The translations under genes and the position numbers were made by a program. DNA of 64,000 bases. Source: JAUWVG01 sp964633715. Its GTDB lineage: Bacteria; Acidobacteriota; Aminicenantia; Aminicenantales; Aminicenantaceae. Where the stretch lies: the NCBI GenBank assembly GCA_964633715.1, contig CAZWHQ010000001.1, positions 62,001-126,000 of the forward strand, read 5' to 3'. The number at the start of each line of letters is the position of its first letter. The stretch's first letter is position 1. The notes beneath the pieces were generated by a model. It searched no databases, had not been told where the DNA came from, and worked only from the letters and a program-made list of their open reading frames with translations. Positions 34,413 through 43,200 of this stretch are shown piece after piece.

Positions 34413-36521
34413 ATGAACAAATATAAAATGGCCCTTTTATCTGTATTTATACTGTTATTCATGACTTGTGATTCTGAAAAAGATGTTCGCTCTGCGGTTT
34501 CTACAGAAAGTCTTTTTAATGAAATGATAGATATGGTCGGACTCACAAAGTTTCCGGATCCAGTATTTCATACTGTTCAATTTTCCTCTTTTGACCGCAG
34601 GAGTCGGCTTCCCGGCGGTCCCGACTGGTTTGCCAATTCTGATGGATTTGGTGGAGAACCCACCCCCAATTTTGAAAAAGTTCTGAAAGAACCTGACGAA
34701 AGTGGAATAGGGGAGTATCTGATTGCAGAAGTTAACGGTCCTGGCGCGATAGTCAGGCTCTGGACGGCCGCTATTGAAGGAGAGATCAAGCTCTATCTTG
34801 ACGGTCAGTCCACACCTGTATATGATGGCCCAGCCGTGGATTTTTTTCACAAATTTTATGACAGTTTTTCTGAAATAAATAATATCAGTATGGAGCGATT
34901 CCAGGAAACCGTGTACCAGAGAGATGCCTGTTATACGCCTATTCCTTTTTCCCGCGGGATGAAGATGATCTGGATAGGAGATGTCAAAAAAATCCATTTT
35001 TACCAGGTTGGGGTGCGTCTGTACGAAGACGGAGCTAATGTTGTGACCTTTCAGCCCGAAGACATAAAAAAATTGAGTGAGGTTATCGATCATGTAACGG
35101 CCGTACTCCTTAATCCGGATAAAGAAATAGAACTCCGATCCTCTGCATCCTTTGAAACGTTTCAACTTTCTATAGATCCTCTCGAGAAAAAAGAAGCTTT
35201 GGTTCTGTCCGGGCCTAAAGCCATTGAGGTTCTCACCGTCCACATCAGCGCTCCAGAGAGAGACAGGGCGCTCCGTCAAACTGTTATGCATATCAACTGT
35301 GATAGGGCTCCTTTGGGACAAATTCAGTCGCCAGTTGGAGATTTTTTTGGAGCGGCTCCGGGGATTAATCCCTATCACTCTATGCCTTTTACTGTGAAAC
35401 CGGATGGAACAATGGTCTGCCGGTATGTGATGCCATTTAAGGAATCTTTGCAGCTGAGTTTTGAAAATCTTGGAGATCAAGAGATCAAGATTCAAGGTTC
35501 AATTCTACCGATGAACTATGATTGGGATGACAATTTATCCATGGTTTTTCGTGCCCGTTGGAGAGCAAATCACAACATGATTGCTTCGAACACCGATGTC
35601 CAGGATCTCCCATTTATAATCGCGGTAGGTCAGGGAGTGTATGTGGGCTCAACTTCCTATCTGCTCAATCCCAACGATGTTCCCACTCCAAGTGGCAGTT
35701 GGTGGGGAGAAGGAGATGAGAAGATTTTTATAGATGAAGACCGTGTCCCTTCCACTTTTGGAACTGGCTCGGAAGATTACTACAACTATTCCTGGTCATC
35801 CCCGGATATTTTTTATTATCCCTACTGCGGTCAACCGAGGAATGATGGACCCGGGAATCGAGGTTTTGTGACCAATTACCGCTGGCACATCCTGGATGCA
35901 CTTCCATTTCAAGAACACATCCGCTTTTATATGGAGCTGAAAAGCCATGAGAGGACTCCAGGTTTATCCTATGCACGAATAGGCTACCATTATGCCCGGC
36001 CGGGAGTGACCGACGACCATGTGGCGATATCGCCCGAGGATGTTCGACTGCTGAGATTGCCCGAAAACTGGCAGCCGGCGGCTCGGAGGGGAGCGCGAAA
36101 TTCCGTATTTTATGAACCAGAAACAACCATGAGCAGCCTGCAACAAACACACCTCTCAGAGGGACGGCTGTGGTCAAATGGAAAAATCCTGATCTGGACT
36201 CCTAAAAATAAAGGAGAGACCAAAACCTTCACTTTTCCTATAAACGAAAAGGGAAATAAGAGGATTCACATTGCCTTGGCTATGACTCCAAATTCAGGCC
36301 AAATATCATTCCTTCTCGATGGGGAAAAAATTACACTGAATAACAAAAGGGAAATTTTAGATCTCTACCGTCCCTTCCGGACACTCCTGCGCAATTTCAC
36401 GCTGACGGCTCAGCCGCTTGAAGCCGGCAGACACATTCTTTCCCTGAAATTTGAAGGGGAGAATCCACAGGTTGATGGACCTGAAATCGGGATCGATTTC
36501 CTCTGGATTCAGAAACAATAG
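34413..36521 (+). CDS. DUF2961/GH172-family lipoprotein
   Basis: 702 residues from ATG 34413 (TTTTGGAGGACAA upstream); the frame is open further upstream but without a ribosome site. Lipoprotein signal with LFMTC. The DUF2961 core shows PGGPDWFANSDGFGG, GPGAIVRLWTA, SPVGDFFGAAPGINPY, PMPF-like MPFKESLQL, and FGTGSEDYYNYSW, characteristic of the family now classed as GH172 (difructose-dianhydride and arabinan/fructan-type glycosidases in studied members). A further C-terminal beta domain follows. Likely a surface or periplasmic glycosidase. It is divergent from the phosphohexomutase-nagB operon, with a 233-bp shared upstream region. Confidence 0.85.
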   Translation: MNKYKMALLSVFILLFMTCDSEKDVRSAVSTESLFNEMIDMVGLTKFPDPVFHTVQFSSFDRRSRLPGGPDWFANSDGFGGEPTPNFEKVLKEPDESGIGEYLIAEVNGPGAIVRLWTAAIEGEIKLYLDGQSTPVYDGPAVDFFHKFYDSFSEINNISMERFQETVYQRDACYTPIPFSRGMKMIWIGDVKKIHFYQVGVRLYEDGANVVTFQPEDIKKLSEVIDHVTAVLLNPDKEIELRSSASFETFQLSIDPLEKKEALVLSGPKAIEVLTVHISAPERDRALRQTVMHINCDRAPLGQIQSPVGDFFGAAPGINPYHSMPFTVKPDGTMVCRYVMPFKESLQLSFENLGDQEIKIQGSILPMNYDWDDNLSMVFRARWRANHNMIASNTDVQDLPFIIAVGQGVYVGSTSYLLNPNDVPTPSGSWWGEGDEKIFIDEDRVPSTFGTGSEDYYNYSWSSPDIFYYPYCGQPRNDGPGNRGFVTNYRWHILDALPFQEHIRFYMELKSHERTPGLSYARIGYHYARPGVTDDHVAISPEDVRLLRLPENWQPAARRGARNSVFYEPETTMSSLQQTHLSEGRLWSNGKILIWTPKNKGETKTFTFPINEKGNKRIHIALAMTPNSGQISFLLDGEKITLNNKREILDLYRPFRTLLRNFTLTAQPLEAGRHILSLKFEGENPQVDGPEIGIDFLWIQKQ

Positions 36522-36536
36522 AAAAAAACAACTATT

Positions 36537-36695
36537 CTAAGGATTCGGTTCTTCTGATGGATCAGGCGGTTCTTGAAGCTCCTTAAGCATCTGAATAAGA
36601 TTTTTTGTGCCGCCAATAGAGACGATTATAACAAGGAGTGAATAGGCGGATAAGGTCAGCACTAAAACAAATTTCCATAACTGCATCCAGGTCAT
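36537..36695 (-). CDS. 52-residue single-helix membrane protein coupled to an SSS symporter
   Basis: A short frame from ATG 36695 to TAG at 36537. The first 30 residues are hydrophobic (KFVLVLTLSAYSLLVIIVSIGG), the rest acidic and proline-rich (LQEPPDPSEEPNP). The ribosome site AAGGAGG is strong. The start codon overlaps the stop of the SSS symporter (ATGA, 36692-36695), the clearest sign that it is real and translationally coupled. It resembles the short symporter accessory proteins seen near other SSS genes. The exact role (stability or gating) is unknown. Confidence 0.75.
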   Translation of the reverse strand: MTWMQLWKFVLVLTLSAYSLLVIIVSIGGTKNLIQMLKELQEPPDPSEEPNP

Positions 36696-38218
36696 TGTTT
36701 TGCCTCCTTCATTTTTTTCTTGTCCGGGAAAAGAAGTGATCCGAATACCATCCCCAGAAATGCGACAGCAAAAGTCATCACACCAATAAATTTATCTGAA
36801 AGATAAAAGGGAACGTTTTCACCCCTTGTCCATGGTCCAATTCCCAGGATGGCGATTAATCCTGCGTAAAGCGCAATCATAGCCCCGGTTTTGCTGGCTT
36901 TTTTCCAGTAGAGTCCTGCTGTGACCACGGTGAAAGCTCCGGCTAAATAAATTGTTCCTGTAACAGCCATGTAATTCCAGAGAGAGACAGGGGCTTCAAA
37001 CCAGAGTCCCCAGATAAGAAGGAACATACCTATGCAAACAATACATATCCTTGTGATCAGGAGGCGGGATTTATCCGAGAGAGGAGTTTTCCTAAGTGGG
37101 GCGATGATGTCCTGTGTAATCACCGAACTCCAACTCAGCAGATAACTGTCATGTGTGGACATAAAAGCGGCAAACATGCCTGCGGCAATCAATCCTAATA
37201 AACCACTGGGAAGAACTTTTGCGATAAAGATGGGCATGCCGAATTGGCTGTTGAGAGCCTCAGGTCCCTGAAAAGCCGCAAAGAGTTTAGGCGTTTGTGA
37301 GACAAAAATAAACGCACAAATTCCCCAGAGCATGGGAATAACTCGGCGGGCCAGATAAGACACAGAACTCCAGGCATACAGCTGTTTGGCCACTTTAGGT
37401 GTCTTGGCCGAAAGAGCACGTAGCGTCCCCGATTGCCAGAGAGCTCCGGCAGAAAAGGTGAGAACAACCATAAAAATGACATAAATTGTGCCAAATCCCG
37501 AACCCTCCGCGACTGGGCTGAACCAGGATGCGCTGTCGACAGATGCGGGAGTTTGAAAAAGATTGTTCCATCCGATGGCCTTGATGGCAAAGATCGATCC
37601 GATAATCATCCCAATGGACAGGACGATGAACTGTAAAAAATCATTGATAACGACAGAAATCATGCCTCCGGCTACGGTGTAGATAAGAACCATGATCAAC
37701 ATGGCCGACATAAATAATTTCAATCCGGCGGGATTACTGTATCCAGTTACACCCATCATAAAACGGGCACCGGCTTGGAGAAAAAGCCCCATATTGAGGA
37801 TCCCTCCCAGGGCAAGGATAATTCCGCCTACGAAACGTACGTTTTTTCCAAAACGTATTTGGTAAAACTCAGGAATGGTCATAATCCTGAGCTGCCGAAG
37901 CTTATAAACAATAAAACCGGTCAGTCCGATAGCCAGTATACAGGCCACCTCAATGATCGCAACATGAAAAGCAGAAAAACCATGGAGAAATCCTAACTCG
38001 GAATTGTACATGACTGTAACCAAACCGAGTTCAGTCCCTGTGAGAGTTGCGATGGCAATAAACAACCTCAATGAGCGTCCGGCCACGATGAAATCGCTCA
38101 ACTGCCGGATGTATTTTTTAACGATGAGGCCAATGACGACGGGAATACAGATATAGACCGAGACGATGATCCAATCAATTGTCGCGAAGTTTGTTGAGAA
38201 GACGTCTGTCAATTTCAT
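36692..38218 (-). CDS. sodium:solute symporter (SSS family)
   Basis: 508 residues with about 13 membrane helices. VAGRSLRLFIAIATLTGTELG, the segment YTVAGGMISVVINDFLQF and GMFAAFMSTHDSYLLSWSSV are landmarks of SSS transporters. Residues in the last segment (Ser/Thr) correspond to the sodium site. It is followed by the 52-residue protein with an ATGA overlap and is divergent from the sulfatase at 38594. Probably imports a sugar or organic acid released by nearby glycan-degrading enzymes; the substrate is unknown. Confidence 0.9.
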   Translation of the reverse strand: MKLTDVFSTNFATIDWIIVSVYICIPVVIGLIVKKYIRQLSDFIVAGRSLRLFIAIATLTGTELGLVTVMYNSELGFLHGFSAFHVAIIEVACILAIGLTGFIVYKLRQLRIMTIPEFYQIRFGKNVRFVGGIILALGGILNMGLFLQAGARFMMGVTGYSNPAGLKLFMSAMLIMVLIYTVAGGMISVVINDFLQFIVLSIGMIIGSIFAIKAIGWNNLFQTPASVDSASWFSPVAEGSGFGTIYVIFMVVLTFSAGALWQSGTLRALSAKTPKVAKQLYAWSSVSYLARRVIPMLWGICAFIFVSQTPKLFAAFQGPEALNSQFGMPIFIAKVLPSGLLGLIAAGMFAAFMSTHDSYLLSWSSVITQDIIAPLRKTPLSDKSRLLITRICIVCIGMFLLIWGLWFEAPVSLWNYMAVTGTIYLAGAFTVVTAGLYWKKASKTGAMIALYAGLIAILGIGPWTRGENVPFYLSDKFIGVMTFAVAFLGMVFGSLLFPDKKKMKEAKQ

Positions 38219-38593
38219 CCTCCTTTTTGAAGTACTATCCTCATCACATGTTCTGCCCTGAATTATTCATAAAAACTGCCGACACCTTCACACCTATTCA
38301 AAAATATCAACTTATTATCATGATTTCTAGTAATATTTTGAATATCCATATTTTCAGCTGGAATCCTCATTTCTTAGACTGTGATAAATATAGCAGAGAC
38401 ATGTTCCGTGCATCCTGCTCCATCTTCGTCGAAGACCCCCCACCTCACCGCCATGCTCCTCAGATGGACAGGATGGCACCGGAACTTTTATGTAACACTC
38501 AAATATCACAGAAATAGGAATTCTTTCTTTTGACGTTGGGATATCAATGTGATAAAAACCAAAAAGATAAGTGGATGCTTTTTGGGAGGATAT
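38219..38593. other. 375-bp divergent intergenic region with a hairpin repeat
   Basis: Between the SSS symporter (minus) and the sulfatase (plus). The first 150 bp are AT-rich and presumably hold the symporter promoter. The right half holds repeat copy A (see 38380-38510). No gene is supported here; an ORF of 112 codons through the region has no ribosome site or protein-like character. Confidence 0.6.
38380..38510 (-). repeat. interspersed hairpin repeat, copy A
   Basis: The core 38410-38476 matches, in reverse complement, 53291-53360 over about 67 bp with only a few differences and a 2-bp indel. Around the core the DNA can fold: GTTCCG-TGC-ATCCTG-CTCCATC pairs with GATGGA-CAGGAT-GGCA-CCGGAAC (38404-38485), with small bulges. 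An outer TGTGATA/TATCACA pair lies at the ends. No coding potential is seen. It is either a small mobile element of MITE/REP type or a structured RNA. Confidence 0.7.
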
Positions 38594-40183
38594 ATGAGCA
38601 CAATTTCCCGGCGAAGATTTTTACAAACATTAGCGGTTGGTTCGGCTGCAGCGACAAGTTTTTCTTGTTCCAGAAGGGATAAAAGCAAACGCCCCTTGAA
38701 TCTCCTCTTTATAATGACTGATCAGCAGCCGGTCTCCACTCTTGGATGTTATGGAAATCCACTCAATCCCACACCACATCTTGATCGTCTTGCCGAAACA
38801 GGAGCACGATTTTCTAATTTTTACATTGGTGCTTTTCCCTGCAGTCCTTCCAGAGCCAGTATGCTGACAGGATGTTATCCACAGAGGCATGGAGTGACGA
38901 CTAACAATGTGATGCTTTCAGATAAGATTCCCTCTCTGGGATTTCTTTTGCGTAACGCAGGCCGCGCAACGGCCTATTTTGGTAAAAGTCATCTCAATGG
39001 CTATATGTACAGGAATGTCCCTGAAGAGAAACCCTTTGATGGACGCTGGTTTTACCGTCGAGTCCCAGATGAAGCCGGATTTGTCTATGAGAAAGTAGAG
39101 GGAGGAGCAGGCGAGGATTTGCCTCAACTTGGTTTTGATACATGGGCGGGAGGTTGGAAACAGTATCACACCTATCTCGAAGAGGTGGGATTGGGGGAAC
39201 TTTTAGCTAACAGGCCAAAGCCAGGAAATCACAATGACCTTCCCAGCGGGCCAAACACAGAGCACAGGTATTCGTTGTTGCCGGCGGAACATCATATGGC
39301 CTCTTTTTTTTCACAAAAAGCCGAGTTGTTTATCCGCAGCCGGCGCGGCAGCACTCAGCCCTTCTCTCTTGTCCTCTCTTATTTTGGGCCGCACCTTCCC
39401 GTTGCTCCCCCCAAACCGTGGGATACAAAGTATTCACTCGAGTTGTGTCCTCTTCCGTCCAATTTTTTTGACCTTCTTGAGGGAAAACCTGAACATCAGA
39501 GGACGAATAAAGTGTGTTATAAACTCCCAGATTGGTCCAGGCAACAGTTTCAGGATTATATCCGGCGCTATTATGGATACTGTGCCTACATCGATGCGCA
39601 AATCGGACGTGTTTTGAAAACTCTTTCTGAAACGGGCTTAGATCACAATACTATTGTCATCTTCACCTCTGACCACGGGGACATGCTTGCCTCTCACGGA
39701 ATGGTTTATAAAATGGACAGGAGTGGTTATCAGGAATTGGCCAATGTCCCGTTTATAATCCGCGTTCCCGGATTGACAACACCTGGCTCAGTCGTTCGGA
39801 GTTTAGCGAGCAGTGTGGACATTCTTCCGACTTTGATAGAGTTGTTTGGACTTTCACAAGTTGAAGGGATACAGGGGAATTCGTTGTCGAGGGTATTGAA
39901 ATGGCCCGAAGTCTCTTCCCGTGAACGTATTTTTATCCATTGGGCAAATGACTCTTTTGTTACTTTTGACGGAAAAAGGAAGTATGCCCTCCATTGGAAT
40001 GACGAAGTTGATGAATTTTATGACCTGGAAAACGATCCAGGTGAGCTCCATAATCTCTGGAAAGATCCTCGCTATAGAGAAAATGCGCGGCGGAACCGGC
40101 AGGCCATTATTGACTGGCTGTATGAGACAGCTCATCCCTATAGGGAACTTATTGAAAAAGACAAGAGGGTCGGGAAGGGATAA
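38594..40183 (+). CDS. sulfatase, type I, formylglycine-dependent, Tat-type leader
   Basis: 529 residues from ATG 38594, chosen for its GGGAGG site and Tat leader SRRRFLQTLAVG. A C-terminal part of the leader has a lipobox-like FSC. Catalytic features: MTDQQPVSTLGCYG (metal-binding Asp), FPCSPSRASMLTG (C-x-S-R with Cys for formylglycine), and FTSDHGDMLASHG (second metal set). It is of the choline-sulfatase/iduronate-2-sulfatase-like type. Its stop overlaps the start of the next gene by one base (TAATG), so the two are coupled. Confidence 0.92.
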   Translation: MSTISRRRFLQTLAVGSAAATSFSCSRRDKSKRPLNLLFIMTDQQPVSTLGCYGNPLNPTPHLDRLAETGARFSNFYIGAFPCSPSRASMLTGCYPQRHGVTTNNVMLSDKIPSLGFLLRNAGRATAYFGKSHLNGYMYRNVPEEKPFDGRWFYRRVPDEAGFVYEKVEGGAGEDLPQLGFDTWAGGWKQYHTYLEEVGLGELLANRPKPGNHNDLPSGPNTEHRYSLLPAEHHMASFFSQKAELFIRSRRGSTQPFSLVLSYFGPHLPVAPPKPWDTKYSLELCPLPSNFFDLLEGKPEHQRTNKVCYKLPDWSRQQFQDYIRRYYGYCAYIDAQIGRVLKTLSETGLDHNTIVIFTSDHGDMLASHGMVYKMDRSGYQELANVPFIIRVPGLTTPGSVVRSLASSVDILPTLIELFGLSQVEGIQGNSLSRVLKWPEVSSRERIFIHWANDSFVTFDGKRKYALHWNDEVDEFYDLENDPGELHNLWKDPRYRENARRNRQAIIDWLYETAHPYRELIEKDKRVGKG

Positions 40184-41289
40184 TGAAATACGATCGGCTG
40201 GCTTCTTTAGATGTTTTTAGGGGAATAACCATTGCCGGTATGATCCTCGTGAACAATCCCGGAAGCTGGAGTTTTGTCTATGCACCGCTGAGGCATGCAA
40301 AATGGCATGGATGGACGCCGACAGATCTCATTTTTCCGTTTTTCCTCTTTATTGTGGGTGTGTCGATAGCCTTTTCATTTTCACGGAGAATAAATGAAGG
40401 GGCTGTATCCTCAGCACTTTATATCAAAATTTTAAGAAGGACCATTTTACTTATTGCTGTGGGGTACTTCCTCAGGATATTTCCTTCATTCAATTTTGAA
40501 TCCATCAGAATTCCGGGAGTCCTTCAGCGCATTGCTGTCTGTTACTTATTTGCTTCCTTCCTTTTCCTTAAAGTCAGGCCAAAAGGACGAGTGGCTCTCA
40601 CTTTATTTCTTCTTGGGGGATACTGGGCAGTGATGAAACTTGTTCCCGTGCCTGGTTATGGGGCTGGAGGCCTGGAATTTGAAGGGAATTTATGCGGTTT
40701 TATAGATATGAAACTTCTTGCTGGGCATCTCTATAAAACGACTTTTGATCCCGAGGGGATTCTCAGCACTTTTCCGGCCTTAGCTACGGCTCTATTGGGG
40801 ACTCTTACTGGAGATTGGCTGCTGTCTAAGAGAAGCCAGTTGAATAAAATGTTCGGTCTTTTTGCGGCCGGGATAGTTTTTGTGATTGTTGGCCTTCTCC
40901 TCCATCCTTTGTTTCCCATCAACAAACAGTTGTGGACGAGTACGTTTGTCATATTTACGGCCGGAGCAGCCGGGATAATTCTGGGATTTTGCTACGGGAT
41001 TAATGATGTTTTGGAACAAAAAAAATGGGCCTATCCATTTCTTGTCTTTGGGACAAATGCGATTGCTGTGTATGCGGGATCGACATTGATGGTCAAATTG
41101 ATCGCCTTGATACGTGTCTCGATGCGGGGGGGAGAAACCATATCCTTACAGAGTTTTGTTTACAGTAAACTTCTTGTCCCCTGGGCAGGACAGCAGAACG
41201 GTTCTCTTTTGTACCCCATAATTCTCCTCCTTATCTGGCTGGCCATCCTCTTTCCTCTCTATAGAAAGAAGATTTTCATTAAAATTTAA
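40183..41289 (+). CDS. HGSNAT-like membrane acyltransferase (COG4299/DUF5009 type)
   Basis: 368 residues with about 10 membrane helices. The N-terminal signature LASLDVFRGITIAGMILVNNPG, then WHGWTPTDLIFPFFLFIVGVS, IPGVLQRIAVCYLF and the C-terminal FLVFGTNAIAVYAGS are those of proteins related to human heparan-alpha-glucosaminide N-acetyltransferase. The animal enzyme acetylates terminal glucosamine of heparan. With a sulfatase in one-base overlap and nagA/nagB nearby, a role in degrading sulfated amino-sugar glycans is suggested, though bacterial members are little studied. Confidence 0.85.
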   Translation: MKYDRLASLDVFRGITIAGMILVNNPGSWSFVYAPLRHAKWHGWTPTDLIFPFFLFIVGVSIAFSFSRRINEGAVSSALYIKILRRTILLIAVGYFLRIFPSFNFESIRIPGVLQRIAVCYLFASFLFLKVRPKGRVALTLFLLGGYWAVMKLVPVPGYGAGGLEFEGNLCGFIDMKLLAGHLYKTTFDPEGILSTFPALATALLGTLTGDWLLSKRSQLNKMFGLFAAGIVFVIVGLLLHPLFPINKQLWTSTFVIFTAGAAGIILGFCYGINDVLEQKKWAYPFLVFGTNAIAVYAGSTLMVKLIALIRVSMRGGETISLQSFVYSKLLVPWAGQQNGSLLYPIILLLIWLAILFPLYRKKIFIKI

Positions 41290-41327
41290 GCCTTTTGCCT
41301 TTTCATGGATAGATGTCGTTCATACAA

Positions 41328-41355
41328 TTGAAATGCTGGAAGAATCTGCTAAAAT
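41328..41355 (+). promoter_or_regulatory. candidate sigma70 promoter for the FakA-DegV fusion gene
   Basis: TTGAAA (41328-41333) and TAAAAT (41350-41355) with a 16-bp spacer, 42 bp before the GTG start at 41398. Confidence 0.55.
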
Positions 41356-41397
41356 AGATAGGTAAGTGTTTGGGATTTTGGATAAAGAGGACGAGCC

Positions 41398-43176
41398 GTG
41401 AAAATCTCCTACCTCAACGGAAAAAGATTATATTATGCGTTCTTAGCCGGCGGGAATGCCGTCATCGACGATCAAAAATATCTCAATAAAATCAATGTTT
41501 TTCCCGTACCCGATGGAGACACAGGAACGAATCTGGCTTCTCTATTTCGGTCTATTGCGGAATGTGCGGTTCCGAGTCCTTCCATAAAGACCACCATGTC
41601 TTCTATAGAGGATGCGGCGCTTTCTGGAGCCCGGGGAAATTCTGGAATTATTTTCGCCCAATTTCTCCTCGGTATAAGCCAGGAAATCAAAACTGAAGTG
41701 AAGCTTTCAACAAGATTATTCGGGGAGTCTGTAAAAAGAGCCGTTCTGCATGCATATAGAGCGATTGTTTCTCCAGTTGAGGGGACAATGTTGACCGTCA
41801 TGAAGGATTGGGCGGAGGCCGTCTATAGACACAGAACCAAAACGGGAGATTTTGTCGAACTCCTCTCCCATTCTCTGTCTGAAGCGAAAAGATCTTTAAA
41901 AGATACTCCGAAAAAACTATCAGTTCTGGCAAAGGCCGGAGTCGTGGATGCAGGAGCCAAGGGATTTGTGGATTTTCTCGATGGAATCCTAGAATTTATA
42001 AAAGAAGGAAGATTAAATTCAGTCCTGAAATCGAAAGTCCATATTGATTTACCTGAAAAACAAAACCATCCAGTAAGGGAGACAATTGAGGAGAGGTTTT
42101 GTGCAGAAGCTCTCCTTGTTGGAGAGAACCTGAATTTAGATAAATTGAGAACACTCATCCAAAATTTCGGGGAATCGGCGATTGTAGCCGGTTCACGGAC
42201 AAAAGCGCGCCTTCATGTCCATACGGACTCTCCATCCGATCTTTTTGTCCGGCTCAATAAATTCGGTTCTATCACCCAGATCAAAGTGGATGACATGCAG
42301 AAACAGTTTGATGTGAGCCGGAGACGGAAGAACAAGATTGCTCTTGTTGTGGATTCGTGTTGTGATCTGAATCCTGATTTAATAGATAAATTACAAATCC
42401 ATGTTTTGCCATTTGTGATCTCTTTTGGAGACAGCCTGTTTTTAGACAAAGTGACACTTCGGCCATCTCAATTCTATTCGCTGCTGGAAGTGTCCAAAAC
42501 CTATCCCACAACATCTGTGCCCGGCATCAAGACGGCCCAGAATCTTTATCAATTTCTTTCCAGTTATTATGATTCCATAATAACCATATGTTTATCGGAT
42601 AAATTCAGCGGCATGTATGACCTCTGCAAAAACGCCGCCTTGTCAATCAAAGATAAAAGAGTCGATGTTATCGATTCCCGGAACATTTCGGCATCTCAGG
42701 GGCTCATCGTTATGCGGGCTGCCGAAGCGATCAATTTGGGCCGATCACAGGAAGATATTCTTGAGTCTATGGAGGAATGGATAGACAAAACTAAAATATA
42801 TGTGGATATCCTATCATTGAAGTATCTGGTCCGCAGCGGAAGAGTCAGCCCTTTGAAAGGCACTCTGGCAAAATTATTGAATTTGAAACCAGTCATATCC
42901 ATTAATGCAGAGGGAAGGACAGTATCTTTTGGGAAGTCTTTCAGCCGCAGCAGGAATATGAAAAAAATCGTCCAAAATTTGAAGAATATGGCCGAAAGCA
43001 ACAAAATATGGCATTATGCGATTGTCCATGTTAAATGTTCTTCAAAGGCCGACATCTATGCGGAATCACTGACAAGTATTTTTGGCAAACCTCCGGCATT
43101 TATCGAAGAAGTTGCTCCGGCTATTGGGGTACACACGGGAATCGGGACTTTGGGTGTGGCCGTCATGTTTAAATAA
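41398..43176 (+). CDS. DhaL-FakA-like domain fused to a DegV domain (putative fatty-acid kinase fusion)
   Basis: 592 residues starting at GTG 41398. Residues 1-200 are a DhaL kinase domain with NVFPVPDGDTGTN (37-45, metal/nucleotide) and SGARGNSGIIFAQF. Residues about 230-310 match the FakA middle domain (FCAEALLVGE, SAIVAGSRTKARLHVHTDSP, KVDDMQKQ). From about 312 to the end is a DegV lipid-binding domain: ALVVDSCCDL, YPTTSVPGI, SDKFSGMYD, and SGRVSPLKG. In Firmicutes FakA and FakB (DegV) are separate proteins that phosphorylate fatty acids; here both are on one chain. The C-terminal FakA segment seems replaced by DegV. Confidence 0.85.
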   Translation: MKISYLNGKRLYYAFLAGGNAVIDDQKYLNKINVFPVPDGDTGTNLASLFRSIAECAVPSPSIKTTMSSIEDAALSGARGNSGIIFAQFLLGISQEIKTEVKLSTRLFGESVKRAVLHAYRAIVSPVEGTMLTVMKDWAEAVYRHRTKTGDFVELLSHSLSEAKRSLKDTPKKLSVLAKAGVVDAGAKGFVDFLDGILEFIKEGRLNSVLKSKVHIDLPEKQNHPVRETIEERFCAEALLVGENLNLDKLRTLIQNFGESAIVAGSRTKARLHVHTDSPSDLFVRLNKFGSITQIKVDDMQKQFDVSRRRKNKIALVVDSCCDLNPDLIDKLQIHVLPFVISFGDSLFLDKVTLRPSQFYSLLEVSKTYPTTSVPGIKTAQNLYQFLSSYYDSIITICLSDKFSGMYDLCKNAALSIKDKRVDVIDSRNISASQGLIVMRAAEAINLGRSQEDILESMEEWIDKTKIYVDILSLKYLVRSGRVSPLKGTLAKLLNLKPVISINAEGRTVSFGKSFSRSRNMKKIVQNLKNMAESNKIWHYAIVHVKCSSKADIYAESLTSIFGKPPAFIEEVAPAIGVHTGIGTLGVAVMFK

Positions 43177-43200
43177 AATGAACACAAAAAAAAGAATAGT

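Noticed and set aside
38179..38517. 112-codon plus-strand ORF between the SSS symporter and the sulfatase
   Set aside because: It starts inside the symporter gene, crosses the repeat and ends without any recognisable signals.
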